Of a DNA stretch of 33,265 bases, positions 8,529 to 16,302 are shown piece by piece; the stretch's first letter is position 1; each line of letters starts with the position of its first letter. This stretch comes from JADJPL01 sp049315745. Its GTDB lineage: Bacteria > Bacteroidota > Bacteroidia > Chitinophagales > Saprospiraceae. The position numbers were made by a program, and so were the translations under genes. The notes under the pieces are model-generated. The model ran no database searches. It was not told where the DNA came from and saw nothing but the letters and a program-made list of their open reading frames with translations. The stretch covers positions 1 to 33,265 of the forward strand of contig JBMOJO010000013.1 of the NCBI GenBank assembly GCA_049315745.1, read 5' to 3'.

Positions 8529-9818
8529 ATGAAGAAACCGTTCGATTTGCAAAAAGTCCGGCTCCCGGGTTTTCCGCTCCCGTTCAAGGTTTTCTGCCTC
8601 GGGGTGCTCCTCTTTTGGGGCGCACCTGGTGTTAACGGCCAGGAATATGGTTTCCCGGGTTTTCTGCCCGTCAACAACCGGCAAATTGACGTGCCTTTCG
8701 AATACGAAAATAATTTCATCGTTATCAAGGTTCTATTCAACGATGTATTCCCCCTGCGCTTTATCTTCGATACGGGGGCGGAATATACAATTCTTTCGAA
8801 ACGGGAAATTACCGATCTTCTCAACATTGACTATAAAAAGCGTTTCGTCCTGCAGGGCGCGGATATGACTACCGAGCTATATGCCTATCTGGCCAGGGGG
8901 ATCAGCATTACCGTTGGGAATTTGCGCAACGCCAACCGCAATATCCTCGTCCTGGAAGAAGATTACTTCCGCTTTGAAGAATTCTCCGGCATACAGATCC
9001 ACGGGATCCTGGGCGCGGATATGTTCAGGCGCTTTGTGGTAAGGATCAACTACCAGAAGCAGGTGATTTCCCTGATCCTGCCGGATGCCTTCGACCCGCC
9101 TAAAGGTTCCCGCAGTTTTAATTATCCGATGGAAATGCAACGGGGTAAGCCTTATATCGTAGCCCAGACCCGCCTTGCTTCCGATACGGTGATCCAAACA
9201 AAGTTGCTGCTCGATACGGGTGCAAGCCTTGCTTTACTCCTTTACACCAATACCCACCCTGATCTTCATCTGCCGGAAAAAACAATTCCCAGTAATATCG
9301 GGATCGGCCTGGGCGGATTTTTGGAGGGCTACCTGGGAAGGATTAGACAGTTGCATATCCATAACGTCCCTTTCGACGATGTGATCACCAATTTCCAGGA
9401 ATTACCCCCGGAGATGGATAGCCTGAATACCTCCGGCCGCCATGGTATTATCGGCAACCAACTGCTGCGCCGCTTTATCGTTACCATTGATTATATCCGG
9501 GAGCAGCTCTACTTCACTATAGTCCCCGGCTTCAGGAACAGCTACACCTATGACCGCAGCGGGCTTATCCTGATCGTGGCAGGGCCAACCCTGAACAAAT
9601 ACGTCGTATTTGATATTGTACCCAACAGTCCGGCCGCCAGGGTGGGTATCCGCCGGGGAGATGAAGTCAAATCAGTCAACGGGATCCCGGTTGCTTTCCT
9701 GACCCTGCAAGACCTTTCCGCCAAATTCCGGCGAAGGGCCGGCGCAAAGATGAACCTGGTGATCGAGCGCAGTAACGTACGGCTGAAAAAATCATTCCGA
9801 TTGGAACAACTAATATGA
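8529..9818 (+). CDS. Secreted two-lobed retropepsin-like aspartyl protease with PDZ domain
   Basis: Predicted exported protein of 429 aa from the ATG at 8529; an in-frame GTG at 8517 adds only four residues. A hydrophobic signal segment (about 19-36, ending GVNGQ) suggests periplasmic or outer-membrane location. Two aspartyl protease half-sites are seen: FIFDTGAEYTIL (DTGA 81-84) and LLLDTGASLALL (DTGAS 229-233), each followed downstream by the hydrophobic-Gly motif of the flap/psi loop (HGILGADMF and HGIIGNQLL). One chain can therefore supply both catalytic Asp residues, pepsin-style. The C-terminal ~85 residues form a PDZ domain (VPNSPAARVGIRRGDEV). A role in envelope protein processing is plausible; the target is unknown. 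No operon partner: it is divergent from the SLC13 gene and followed by the rplU promoter. Confidence 0.85.
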   Translation: MKKPFDLQKVRLPGFPLPFKVFCLGVLLFWGAPGVNGQEYGFPGFLPVNNRQIDVPFEYENNFIVIKVLFNDVFPLRFIFDTGAEYTILSKREITDLLNIDYKKRFVLQGADMTTELYAYLARGISITVGNLRNANRNILVLEEDYFRFEEFSGIQIHGILGADMFRRFVVRINYQKQVISLILPDAFDPPKGSRSFNYPMEMQRGKPYIVAQTRLASDTVIQTKLLLDTGASLALLLYTNTHPDLHLPEKTIPSNIGIGLGGFLEGYLGRIRQLHIHNVPFDDVITNFQELPPEMDSLNTSGRHGIIGNQLLRRFIVTIDYIREQLYFTIVPGFRNSYTYDRSGLILIVAGPTLNKYVVFDIVPNSPAARVGIRRGDEVKSVNGIPVAFLTLQDLSAKFRRRAGAKMNLVIERSNVRLKKSFRLEQLI

Positions 9819-9833
9819 TTTTCACAACCTTTT

Positions 9834-9864
9834 TTGGCAGATCACAAAATTAAGCCTATCTTTG
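9834..9864 (+). promoter_or_regulatory. rplU-rpmA promoter, Bacteroidota type
   Basis: TTGG (9834-9837, inside a T run) is separated by 19 nt from TATCTTTG (9857-9864), a very good fit to the Bacteroidota -33/-7 consensus. Transcription would start near 9871, about 26 nt before the L21 ATG. It lies just after the stop of the protease gene, so the ribosomal protein pair is expressed independently. Confidence 0.7.
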
Positions 9865-9896
9865 CAGCCAATTTCATCACCACAAAAAGGTTCACC

Positions 9897-10202
9897 ATGT
9901 TTGCAATCGTAACGATAGCCGGTCAACAGTTCAAAGTCGAGGAAGGGCAGGAGCTCTTCGTCCACCGGCTAGCCGCTGCAGAAGGGGATCCCGTAGCTTT
10001 CGACCAGGTATTGCTGGTTGACCGCGACGGTAGCGTAGAATTGGGCAGGCCTGTGCTCCCCCTCCAGGTAAAAGCCACGGTATTAGGCCATCAAAAAGGC
10101 GATAAAGTGATCGTCTTCAAGAAAAAAAGACGCAAAGGCTATCGCGTGAAAAATGGTCACCGCCAGCAATTCACCAAAATCAAAATTGATTCGATCGCTT
10201 AA
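9897..10202 (+). CDS. rplU: 50S ribosomal protein L21
   Basis: Large-subunit protein L21, 101 aa, the usual bacterial length. It begins MFAIVTIAGQQFKVEEGQ, the standard L21 start (M-A-I/V-I-xx-G-K/Q-Q), and ends with the conserved basic stretch FKKKRRKGYRVKNGHRQQFT. The open frame runs 21 codons further upstream but this includes the promoter, so the ATG at 9897 is chosen. rpmA follows after 49 nt, the common L21-L27 gene order. L21 here has no C-terminal extension, in contrast to L27 next to it. Confidence 0.97.
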   Translation: MFAIVTIAGQQFKVEEGQELFVHRLAAAEGDPVAFDQVLLVDRDGSVELGRPVLPLQVKATVLGHQKGDKVIVFKKKRRKGYRVKNGHRQQFTKIKIDSIA

Positions 10203-10251
10203 TCTGCCCTGCTCCGGGAGATAAGGGTCCAAACACATAAATAAAGATGTC

Positions 10252-10944
10252 ATGGCACATAAGAAAGGCGTAGGTAGTTCAGATAACGGCCGGGACAGTA
10301 AGAGTAAACGGCTCGGCGTGAAACTGTTTGGCGGCCAATTGGCCAAAGCAGGTAATATCCTCGTGCGTCAGCGGGGCACGAAGTTCCATGCCGGCGAAAA
10401 CGTCTATATGGGCAGGGATTTTACACTCCATGCCGCTGTTGACGGAAAGGTTACCTTCAGGAGAATGAAGCACGATCGCACATTTGTCAGTATCCTCCCA
10501 ACAAATGGCAGCGCTGCCGTCGCACCCGCTCCCGCAATGCCGAAAGCTCATGCTGAAGCCACCGCGCCCGTAGCTCACGAGCAGGTCGCAGAAGAAGTGG
10601 TCGTGCCTGCGGTGGACGTAGCGGACGAAACAGTCGAAGCGCCCAAGGCTAAGGCAAAAGCAATCGTACTGCCCTCAGGAAAAAAAGTCAAAGAAAACGA
10701 CCTGAAACTGATCGAAGGTATCGGCCCTAAAATCGAAGAGTTGCTGCATAATGCCGGCATCACGACCTGGGCACAACTCGCCGCCGCCTCCGCTGATGCG
10801 ATCAGGGCAATCCTGGATGAAGGCGGAAGCAAGTTCAGCATGCACGATCCCGCTACCTGGCCAAAGCAGTCGCAGCTGGCTGCTGATGGGCAGTGGGAAG
10901 CGCTGGAAACGTATCAGGATGAATTGAAAGGGGGCAAGGAATAA
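10252..10944 (+). CDS. rpmA: 50S ribosomal protein L27 with C-terminal helix-hairpin-helix extension
   Basis: Residues 1-84 are a complete L27: MAHKKGVGSSDNGRDS, FGGQLAKAGNILVRQRGTKF and the core GxNVxMGRDFTLHA pattern. L27 sits near the peptidyl transferase centre and its N terminus reaches the P site; here it starts directly at MAHKKG without a leader. L27 normally stops near residue 85, but this protein continues to 230 aa. An Ala/Pro/Val/Glu-rich linker (85-145) leads to a helix-hairpin-helix motif (LKLIEGIGPKIEELLHNAGI, 151-170) and a conserved-looking tail containing DPATWPKQSQLAADGQWEAL. From memory, a similar module is attached to L21 in some other Bacteroidota. Its function is unknown; nucleic acid binding is the natural guess. 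No frameshift separates the parts. Confidence 0.95.
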   Translation: MAHKKGVGSSDNGRDSKSKRLGVKLFGGQLAKAGNILVRQRGTKFHAGENVYMGRDFTLHAAVDGKVTFRRMKHDRTFVSILPTNGSAAVAPAPAMPKAHAEATAPVAHEQVAEEVVVPAVDVADETVEAPKAKAKAIVLPSGKKVKENDLKLIEGIGPKIEELLHNAGITTWAQLAAASADAIRAILDEGGSKFSMHDPATWPKQSQLAADGQWEALETYQDELKGGKE

Positions 10945-10959
10945 AAATACTTCCTTCCT

Positions 10960-11117
10960 GGCGCTTCGCGCCAAAATCATGTCAGGGTTGTGTATAAAGC
11001 CTTTTGCCGCCTACAGTGGCAGGATATTCTTTTGAAAGACGCGTTGTTTTCGCGATTTCGCGAACCGAAATCGCGAAAACGACGTGTCTGTCAAAACATA
11101 ATTTGGCGCGAAGCGCC
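10960..11117. repeat. Structured palindromic element, copy A (degenerate)
   Basis: Intergenic between the convergent rpmA and BatE-like genes. It begins with an isolated hairpin GGCGCTTCGCGCC (10960-10972), probably the remnant of another unit. The unit itself starts GGGTTGTGTA at 10985, has a decayed second-type hairpin (GCCGCCTACAGTGGC), then a central palindrome with arms 11032-11060 and 11066-11094 (26 of 29 positions pair) around the loop CGAAC, and ends in hairpin GGCGCGAAGCGCC (11105-11117). The right inverted end is missing. It may also serve as a transcription terminator for the flanking genes. Confidence 0.8.
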
Positions 11118-11149
11118 GTGGGTCGTCTTGTCGGATACTGCAGCAGACC

Positions 11150-11908
11150 TCACGGTGTAATCCTTTCGATATCCTTCCTGTTTATCCAGCCCTGATCGCC
11201 ATTTTCCAACCTGATTTTCATCCATGGGGCGATTTCGTCGTCAATACATACCTTAGTACCCTCGTGGATTTGCCGGACTTCCGGACTTCTGGGGTCGGCA
11301 GCCCGGAATATGGTAACAACTTCCCTGGTCACAATGGCCTGCCTGGGGTCGTTTTCCATAAAATCGGTGTACCAGGCGCATGTCAACGCCAAAATTGCAA
11401 CAGTCGTTGACCCACCTGCCAGGACCCGCATTAACCGCTTCCTGCCTGGCCGTCGTCCAACCATCCATAGCGCGAAACCCGTCCAAAGCGCGATGATTGC
11501 GACGAGCGCCCACTTGTCAGGGGCAATATACCGTATCGCATCCAGCAAAAAAAATCCCTCCTGTTCAGACAGTTGGTCGGTCAATTCCGCCCTTACTTGC
11601 CGGAGTGCAGTTTTTATGGCCGCATCGCCTGGTTTGAGGCGCAACGCCCGTTCAAACGCCAGTATGGCTTTACCTTTTTGCCCGTTCTGCCTATAACATT
11701 TCCCCAGGTTATATTGAAGCGCGGGGTCGCGGTATCCGAGGTGCAGCAGCGTTTCGTAAGCAGCGGCAGCCGCTTCATAATTACCCTGCCGGTAGGCTAG
11801 CGCTGCTTCATCCCACGCCCCGGGCAGGCGGCCTTGACTGGCGGGCAGAAAAAAAGATGTACAGATTGCGATAAACAGGAATTGCCGCTTAAAGGTGTCT
11901 GTATTCAT
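11150..11908 (-). CDS. BatE-like TPR and SH3-type domain membrane protein
   Basis: Envelope protein of 252 aa. An N-terminal signal or anchor (about 8-26) is followed by two to three TPR units (AYRQGNYEAAAAAYETLLHLG, then DPALQYNLGKCYRQNGQKGKAI), two transmembrane segments (about 130-150 and 160-180) and a C-terminal bacterial SH3-like domain (TREVVTIFRAADPRSPEV to GDQGWINRKDIERI). This architecture matches BatE of the Bacteroides aerotolerance (bat) operon, a family of unclear biochemical role. The other bat genes (vWA-domain BatA/BatB, BatD, MoxR ATPase) are not in the window, so it is a solitary relative. It lies 60 nt downstream of the OstA-like gene on the same strand. Confidence 0.75.
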   Translation of the reverse strand: MNTDTFKRQFLFIAICTSFFLPASQGRLPGAWDEAALAYRQGNYEAAAAAYETLLHLGYRDPALQYNLGKCYRQNGQKGKAILAFERALRLKPGDAAIKTALRQVRAELTDQLSEQEGFFLLDAIRYIAPDKWALVAIIALWTGFALWMVGRRPGRKRLMRVLAGGSTTVAILALTCAWYTDFMENDPRQAIVTREVVTIFRAADPRSPEVRQIHEGTKVCIDDEIAPWMKIRLENGDQGWINRKDIERITP

Positions 11909-11968
11909 GGTGTCAAAATACGTTATCAGGTATTAAAAGCACTGTCTGCGCGCTGCATTCGCCGGCAT

Positions 11969-13783
11969 TTACCGGCTTTGCACATAAATCTCCTCACGCC
12001 GCAGGGGCCGTCCCTCCTGAATGCGTTTGAACCCTTTCAGCTTCAGGGCCTCGTGATCAGTCTGGCCCATCGGCAATAGTTTTGCAGTGGGCTGGGCGAG
12101 GAACGTAATGCGCTGGATCTGGTTGTCGGCCATCCGGATAACCATTTCGCTGCAAGCGGTTTGGTTAACCCCGAGATAGGCGCCATCGGCATCTTTGGCA
12201 TAATAAATGACCTCGGCATTACCGGAGGCATCCATCCGCTGAAGCTTACTGTCGGAGAAATGGGCCAGGATATCCCTGCCCTTAATCTGGTTGAAAAACC
12301 CTCCTTGTTCGGCAATGAGGATGAACCCGTTATTGCGCAGCTTGATCTGTTGTATTTTGCCTTCCTGCAGGTACAAGACGATGGTATCTGCCGTAAACTG
12401 GCTGGTATCCGACCAAATAACCGGGCTTCCAAACAGGGCGAAGGTAGAATCCTGACCGTTATAGGCCAGAGAATCGCAAATCGCCTGAAAATTGCTTTTA
12501 AACAGGCGCACTTGTCCGATAGCCTGCATGATTCTCGCCGTATCTGTAGTGCTCGAATCCTGGCGGGTGACCAGCAGGGTATCTGCGGACAGGAAGAGCG
12601 AATCCCCGTCGAGCATACTGATCAGCTCGGGCCTGCCGGGCAACCCGCCACTTGCCTTGATATAATCCCGCGTCCGGTCATAGTCGGCCTCGTTACATAG
12701 GATGGTATATTGGTCGCTGGTATCGCGCCAGATGACATTCCCCCTGGCCCGGCCAAGCGCATCTGATTCTGAAAAGTCCACGGAATCGGCCTCGAGGAGC
12801 TGTGGCGGATCGCTGATTGCCGACCTGCCCCTGGTCGAATAGCTTTTGTTTTTGCTGTCGTAACGGATTTCCGCTCCCCGGATATCTTGCGCACCGTCCC
12901 GGAAGTGTGCATTGCCCCTGAGATAAATCTGATCGCCGGCCTCGTCGTAGCGAATAAATTCGGCTTCTGCCTGACGGGAACTGTCCACCACACGGGCATT
13001 GCCGGCGAGTTCGTAGGTTCTGTTGCGACTGTCGAAGGAAATACTATCTGCAGTTGCGGTTTGGCTGCCTTTTTGATATTGGGCATTGACGGTAAACAGG
13101 GCCTTTTCGGTGAGGGTTTCGTAATAGCCGCTTTCGCAATACACTTTGCTGCTGTCGGTGGCCAGTAACGTTGGGCCGAGTAGGCCGACCGTCCGGGAAG
13201 GGATAAAGTACTTTAAGGAATCCGCCTTCAAAGAAAACTTCGGGTCAACGACGCGCACGCTGTCCCTGAAAAAAACTTCCTGGCTTTCGGCCAGATAAAA
13301 GCCTCTGCGGCTGCTCAGTTGGAGTGAATCGCTGATCAGGGTGGCTCCGGTGAAGTACCTTGCAATGCGGGTATTGAGGTCATACTCCAGCGATTCGGTA
13401 AAGAGCTGTTGGCCGGCATTGACCAATACGACATTGCCCTCGAGGATCGCAAGCCGCGTGGTACCATCGTAAATCAGTTGATCGGCGAAAATTTGCAGGG
13501 AATCGCCCTGCTGGATGAGCACATTCCGGAATGCACTTAACAGGGTTTCGTTTTCGATCCGGGCGGAATCACAGTACATAAATACACTGTCCTGCCGAAG
13601 CTCAACTTTTCCCCTAAGTACCTGGATGGCATTTTCGAGTTCCTGTACGAGCCGTAGTTCCAGGGAGTGGATGACCCGGATGCGCTGGCCTTTTTTCGCG
13701 GGCGCTTGTCCGGCCTGCTGGCCGCTGGCGGAGAATGCGAGGCAAATGATGGCCAAAAAGCTCACCAAACGGATTCCATTCAT
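11969..13783 (-). CDS. OstA/LptA-like protein of LPS transport
   Basis: Exported protein of 604 aa with a signal peptide (about 1-21, ending FSASGQ). The body is built from repeated short strand-turn segments typical of the OstA (LptA/LptD N-terminal) beta-jellyroll: GKVELRQDSVFMYCDSARIE, GNVVLVNAGQQLFTESLEYD, GNARVVDSSRQAEAEFIRYD and GNAHFRDGAQDIRGAEIRYD. Such proteins form the periplasmic bridge that carries lipopolysaccharide to the outer membrane. There is no C-terminal LptD barrel, so it is the soluble or bridge type, longer than E. coli LptA, as is usual in Bacteroidota. A -7-like TAAATTTG lies on the minus strand at 13813-13806. It sits between an FAD oxidoreductase gene (43 nt upstream) and the BatE-like gene. 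Confidence 0.88.
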   Translation of the reverse strand: MNGIRLVSFLAIICLAFSASGQQAGQAPAKKGQRIRVIHSLELRLVQELENAIQVLRGKVELRQDSVFMYCDSARIENETLLSAFRNVLIQQGDSLQIFADQLIYDGTTRLAILEGNVVLVNAGQQLFTESLEYDLNTRIARYFTGATLISDSLQLSSRRGFYLAESQEVFFRDSVRVVDPKFSLKADSLKYFIPSRTVGLLGPTLLATDSSKVYCESGYYETLTEKALFTVNAQYQKGSQTATADSISFDSRNRTYELAGNARVVDSSRQAEAEFIRYDEAGDQIYLRGNAHFRDGAQDIRGAEIRYDSKNKSYSTRGRSAISDPPQLLEADSVDFSESDALGRARGNVIWRDTSDQYTILCNEADYDRTRDYIKASGGLPGRPELISMLDGDSLFLSADTLLVTRQDSSTTDTARIMQAIGQVRLFKSNFQAICDSLAYNGQDSTFALFGSPVIWSDTSQFTADTIVLYLQEGKIQQIKLRNNGFILIAEQGGFFNQIKGRDILAHFSDSKLQRMDASGNAEVIYYAKDADGAYLGVNQTACSEMVIRMADNQIQRITFLAQPTAKLLPMGQTDHEALKLKGFKRIQEGRPLRREEIYVQSR

Positions 13784-13826
13784 GGTACTTCCTTGTTACG
13801 GGGCACAAATTTACTAAATTTTCCGC

Positions 13827-14981
13827 TTAACTGTTGTAACGTTCCCACAACAGCGCTGCAGCGTCTTCGCCTACGAGTGTACCAATAGCGACGCCCATTC
13901 CGCCGAGCCTGGCTGCTACGGCGATCCCTGGGGAGATACTTTTAATGATCGGTTTTTTCTCCTGCCCAAGGCCAAGGATACCGCTCCACCAGCTTTCGAC
14001 CGCAATTTTATGGTGGGGCAGGATGACTTCGGATAAAAGCTGCAGAAGTGCGGTCCTTATGGCTGCCGTTGTACCGAAAGTATCGGTTGCCTCTCCGGCG
14101 GGGTCGAGGTTGCGGCCTCCACCGAGCAGGATACGTTGGTCAATATCCCGGAAGTAATAATATCCCCGGTCGTAGTGGAAGCTACCCCGGAAAGGGAGGT
14201 ACGGCAGTGGTTCTGTAATCAGGACCTGGTTGCGGGCAGGGTGGATATCGAGCTCGGGCAATAAGCGCCTGGTGAGGCCATTTGTTGCCAGGAGGATATG
14301 TCGAAAAAAGAGCGGGCCGCCCGGGGCACAATCTACGCGAACCCCCCGATCTTCCTGACTGATACCGCTGATATGGATCCCGTTTAGGATTTCGACACCT
14401 TTTTCCCGGGCCATTCCGATGAGTGCCCGCATCATCTTTCCGGTATGCAGCTGCCCTTCACAGGTGTTCATAATCAGCTGATTGACTTTTCCAAAGCCCA
14501 TTTCGGGGATGGCTTCACCTGCCGTTCGGAAAGTTGACGGATGCCCGGTAATCCCCCTCAGGGTTTGGTTGAAACTCGACATGGCGTCGAGGCAGTCGCC
14601 GAAAGTGGGTTCATCTTCCGGGCGAAAAAGTTCATAGCCTCCGATGGGTTCGTAGCCAATGGTGGTATCCCCGAGTTTTTTGCGCAGGTTGAGGAGCCCT
14701 TTGTAACGTCGTTCGACAAGCGCCCAGACCGATGCTTCATCGGTTGTGGCAAGGTCGTCGAGGAGTTCAGTCATACTGCCGAAGCAAGCGAATCCTGCAT
14801 TTTTGGTACTTGCGCCGGTCGGGAGCGGTCCGCGCTCGAGGACTGCGACCGGCAGCCCAGGGGCCAGGGTTTTCAACTGGATCGCTGCACTGAGCCCGAC
14901 GATACCACTTCCGATGATCCCGACGTGAAACTGATCCAGAAAACATTGTTTTTCCCAATAACTCCAGGAAAATGCTTCCAT
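13827..14981 (-). CDS. FAD-dependent oxidoreductase, D-amino acid oxidase (DAO) family
   Basis: Flavoprotein of 384 aa. The dinucleotide-binding motif GIIGSGIVGLSAA is at residues 21-33, followed at the end of the second strand by the acidic residue in VLERG. Later segments GASTKNAGFACFGS and GVEILNGIHISGI, and the C-terminal GGMGVAIGT, fit the DAO fold (glycine oxidase, sarcosine oxidase and related amine oxidases). The sequence identifies the family but not the substrate. An N-terminal 17-residue extension (MEAFSWSYWEKQCFL) precedes the fold. It is divergent from the DUF4293 gene, with 39 nt between the starts, and probably heads the minus-strand run through the OstA-like gene. Confidence 0.87.
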   Translation of the reverse strand: MEAFSWSYWEKQCFLDQFHVGIIGSGIVGLSAAIQLKTLAPGLPVAVLERGPLPTGASTKNAGFACFGSMTELLDDLATTDEASVWALVERRYKGLLNLRKKLGDTTIGYEPIGGYELFRPEDEPTFGDCLDAMSSFNQTLRGITGHPSTFRTAGEAIPEMGFGKVNQLIMNTCEGQLHTGKMMRALIGMAREKGVEILNGIHISGISQEDRGVRVDCAPGGPLFFRHILLATNGLTRRLLPELDIHPARNQVLITEPLPYLPFRGSFHYDRGYYYFRDIDQRILLGGGRNLDPAGEATDTFGTTAAIRTALLQLLSEVILPHHKIAVESWWSGILGLGQEKKPIIKSISPGIAVAARLGGMGVAIGTLVGEDAAALLWERYNS

Positions 14982-15020
14982 AATAGGCAGGGTTGAATAA
15001 ATTTACGCTTAAAAAAGATT

Positions 15021-15464
15021 ATGATTCAACGAATCCAAACTGTTTTTCTGCTGCTCGGCGGCGTATTTATGTTGGCGGTGTTATTTTTTCCGTTTGTTTC
15101 TGTCAAGCCGGAAGTTCCGGGCGCCGGGATTCTAATGGATGGGGTTTATACTGCACGGGAAAAGCCGGTTCTTGCGGGGTTGTTCTTCCTGAGCGGTGTG
15201 CTGGCGTTTATTGGGATATTTTTATTCAAAAATCGCTCGTTACAGATGAAAATGGCAATTTTTTCCGCTGACGCCGGTTTTTTGGGAATCGTACTCGCAA
15301 TTTTTTACCTCTGGCAGGATGAGCAAGTCCGGGCGATAATAGGTGCAATACGTCCTGATATAGGGGCTTTGCTGCCTGTCGCGGGCTTTGTCGCGCTGTT
15401 GCTGGCATTCTGGTATATTCGCAAAGACGAGAAACTGGTGCGTTCTATGGACCGTTTGCGGTGA
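15021..15464 (+). CDS. DUF4293 family membrane protein
   Basis: Small integral membrane protein of 147 aa starting MIQRIQTVFLLLGGVFM, the hallmark start of DUF4293, a family I know only from Bacteroidota. Four hydrophobic helices can be read (about 5-25, 50-70, 75-95 and 115-135), with a basic C terminus (RKDEKLVRSMDRLR). Function is unknown. It is divergent from the FAD oxidoreductase gene and converges on the exbD operon, with structured element B and a strong palindromic terminator lying between. Confidence 0.85.
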   Translation: MIQRIQTVFLLLGGVFMLAVLFFPFVSVKPEVPGAGILMDGVYTAREKPVLAGLFFLSGVLAFIGIFLFKNRSLQMKMAIFSADAGFLGIVLAIFYLWQDEQVRAIIGAIRPDIGALLPVAGFVALLLAFWYIRKDEKLVRSMDRLR

Positions 15465-15466
15465 TC

Positions 15467-15492
15467 TTCGGCGGCAGAATATTCTTTTAAAA
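15467..15492. repeat. Partial structured element abutting copy B
   Basis: The fragment CTTCGGCGGCAGAATATTCT is the second-type hairpin end of the element, missing its outer inverted end. It lies directly against the start of complete copy B. The same arrangement, a partial second-type end joined to a full unit, is seen at 22560-22610 in the opposite orientation. Confidence 0.6.
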
Positions 15493-15651
15493 GGGTTTGT
15501 GTAAAAAGGTTTTTTACGGCGCTTCGCGCCGAATGATGTTTTGAGCGACACGTCATTTTCACGATTTCGCTAAGCGAAATCGTGAAAATGACGTGTCGCT
15601 CAGAAGAATATTCTGCCGCCGCAGGCGGCAAAAACCATTTTACACAACCCC
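15493..15651. repeat. Structured palindromic element, copy B (complete)
   Basis: The best-preserved unit. Inverted ends GGGTTTGTGTAAAAAGG (from 15493) and its partner ending at 15651 match at 20 of 22 positions. Inside are hairpin type 1 (GGCGC TTC GCGCC, 15518-15530), a perfect central palindrome with 28 bp arms (15543-15570 and 15574-15601) and loop TAA, partly pairing extensions, and hairpin type 2 (GCCGCC GCA GGCGGC, 15615-15629). The strand can thus fold as a closing stem carrying three arms. It lies between the convergent DUF4293 and exbD genes. No protein-coding potential is credible. Confidence 0.9.
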
Positions 15652-15685
15652 ACAACCCCAACTTTTCAGGCAACCCCGAGCGGCG

Positions 15686-15732
15686 GGAACAAAAAAACCT
15701 GTCTGCCGATCGGCAGACAGGTTTTTTGTTCC
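15686..15732. terminator. Bidirectional intrinsic terminator
   Basis: A near-perfect inverted repeat centred on GCCGATCGGC (15705-15714) with arms reading ACCTGTCTGCCGAT and its complement. It is flanked by seven A on the left and six T on the right, so a U tract follows the hairpin on either strand. It stands between the convergent DUF4293 (stop 15464) and exbD (stop 15751) genes, so it can stop transcription from both. Confidence 0.85.
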
Positions 15733-15750
15733 TGTAGGGATGTGCGCTCC

Positions 15751-16218
15751 TTATTCTGGTTTTTTCTTCGCAGAATAGTTGACTTTCAGCTGATTGGATT
15801 TTCTGAGCTGGGTTTTCACATCCTGAACGATACCCATCGTCACATCTCCGTCCACGCGCAGGGATGAAGTGATTTTAGGGCGCTGAGGCTCCGGTACTTT
15901 GACCTTGAACCTTTCCAGGAAGAGTGGGAGCTCATTAATTTCTGCGAACTTGTCTCCTAGTTGCATCCTTGGTCTTGTGCCATAGACGGCCTGATAGCGT
16001 TCGATCGGGCGCCCGATGTAGATATAATTGACCAGGGATTTTTCCTCAAGTTTTGTCAATTCGGTCGCGAAGGGAGTAGAGATCTTTAATTTAAGATCAG
16101 AATCGCGCAATTTAGTGACTACCATGAAGAAAAACAGGAGCATAAACACAATGTCGGGCAATGAAGCCGTGCTGATTGCAGGAAGGGCTTTCCCGCGACT
16201 TTTAGCAAACTTTGACAT
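15751..16218 (-). CDS. exbD: ExbD/TolR-family biopolymer transport protein (distal copy)
   Basis: Inner membrane protein of 155 aa with one N-terminal transmembrane helix (about 20-38, LPDIVFMLLFFFMVV) and a periplasmic C-terminal domain. D22 in the helix start is in the position of the essential proton-pathway Asp of ExbD/TolR. With ExbB it converts the proton motive force into movement that energises TonB-dependent transporters or envelope upkeep. It is the last gene of the exbB-unknown-exbD-exbD operon, 84 nt after the first exbD, and is followed by the 15686-15732 terminator. It belongs to the shorter of the two ExbD types usually paired in Bacteroidota. Confidence 0.93.
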   Translation of the reverse strand: MSKFAKSRGKALPAISTASLPDIVFMLLFFFMVVTKLRDSDLKLKISTPFATELTKLEEKSLVNYIYIGRPIERYQAVYGTRPRMQLGDKFAEINELPLFLERFKVKVPEPQRPKITSSLRVDGDVTMGIVQDVKTQLRKSNQLKVNYSAKKKPE

Positions 16219-16302
16219 AGTCCTTTTGTTTTTTTTTCCTTTGAGCTGCAGTAAGCTGTAGTTCGCCGGATAAAACCGATAAAAGCGTATTACGCCCTTT
16301 AA

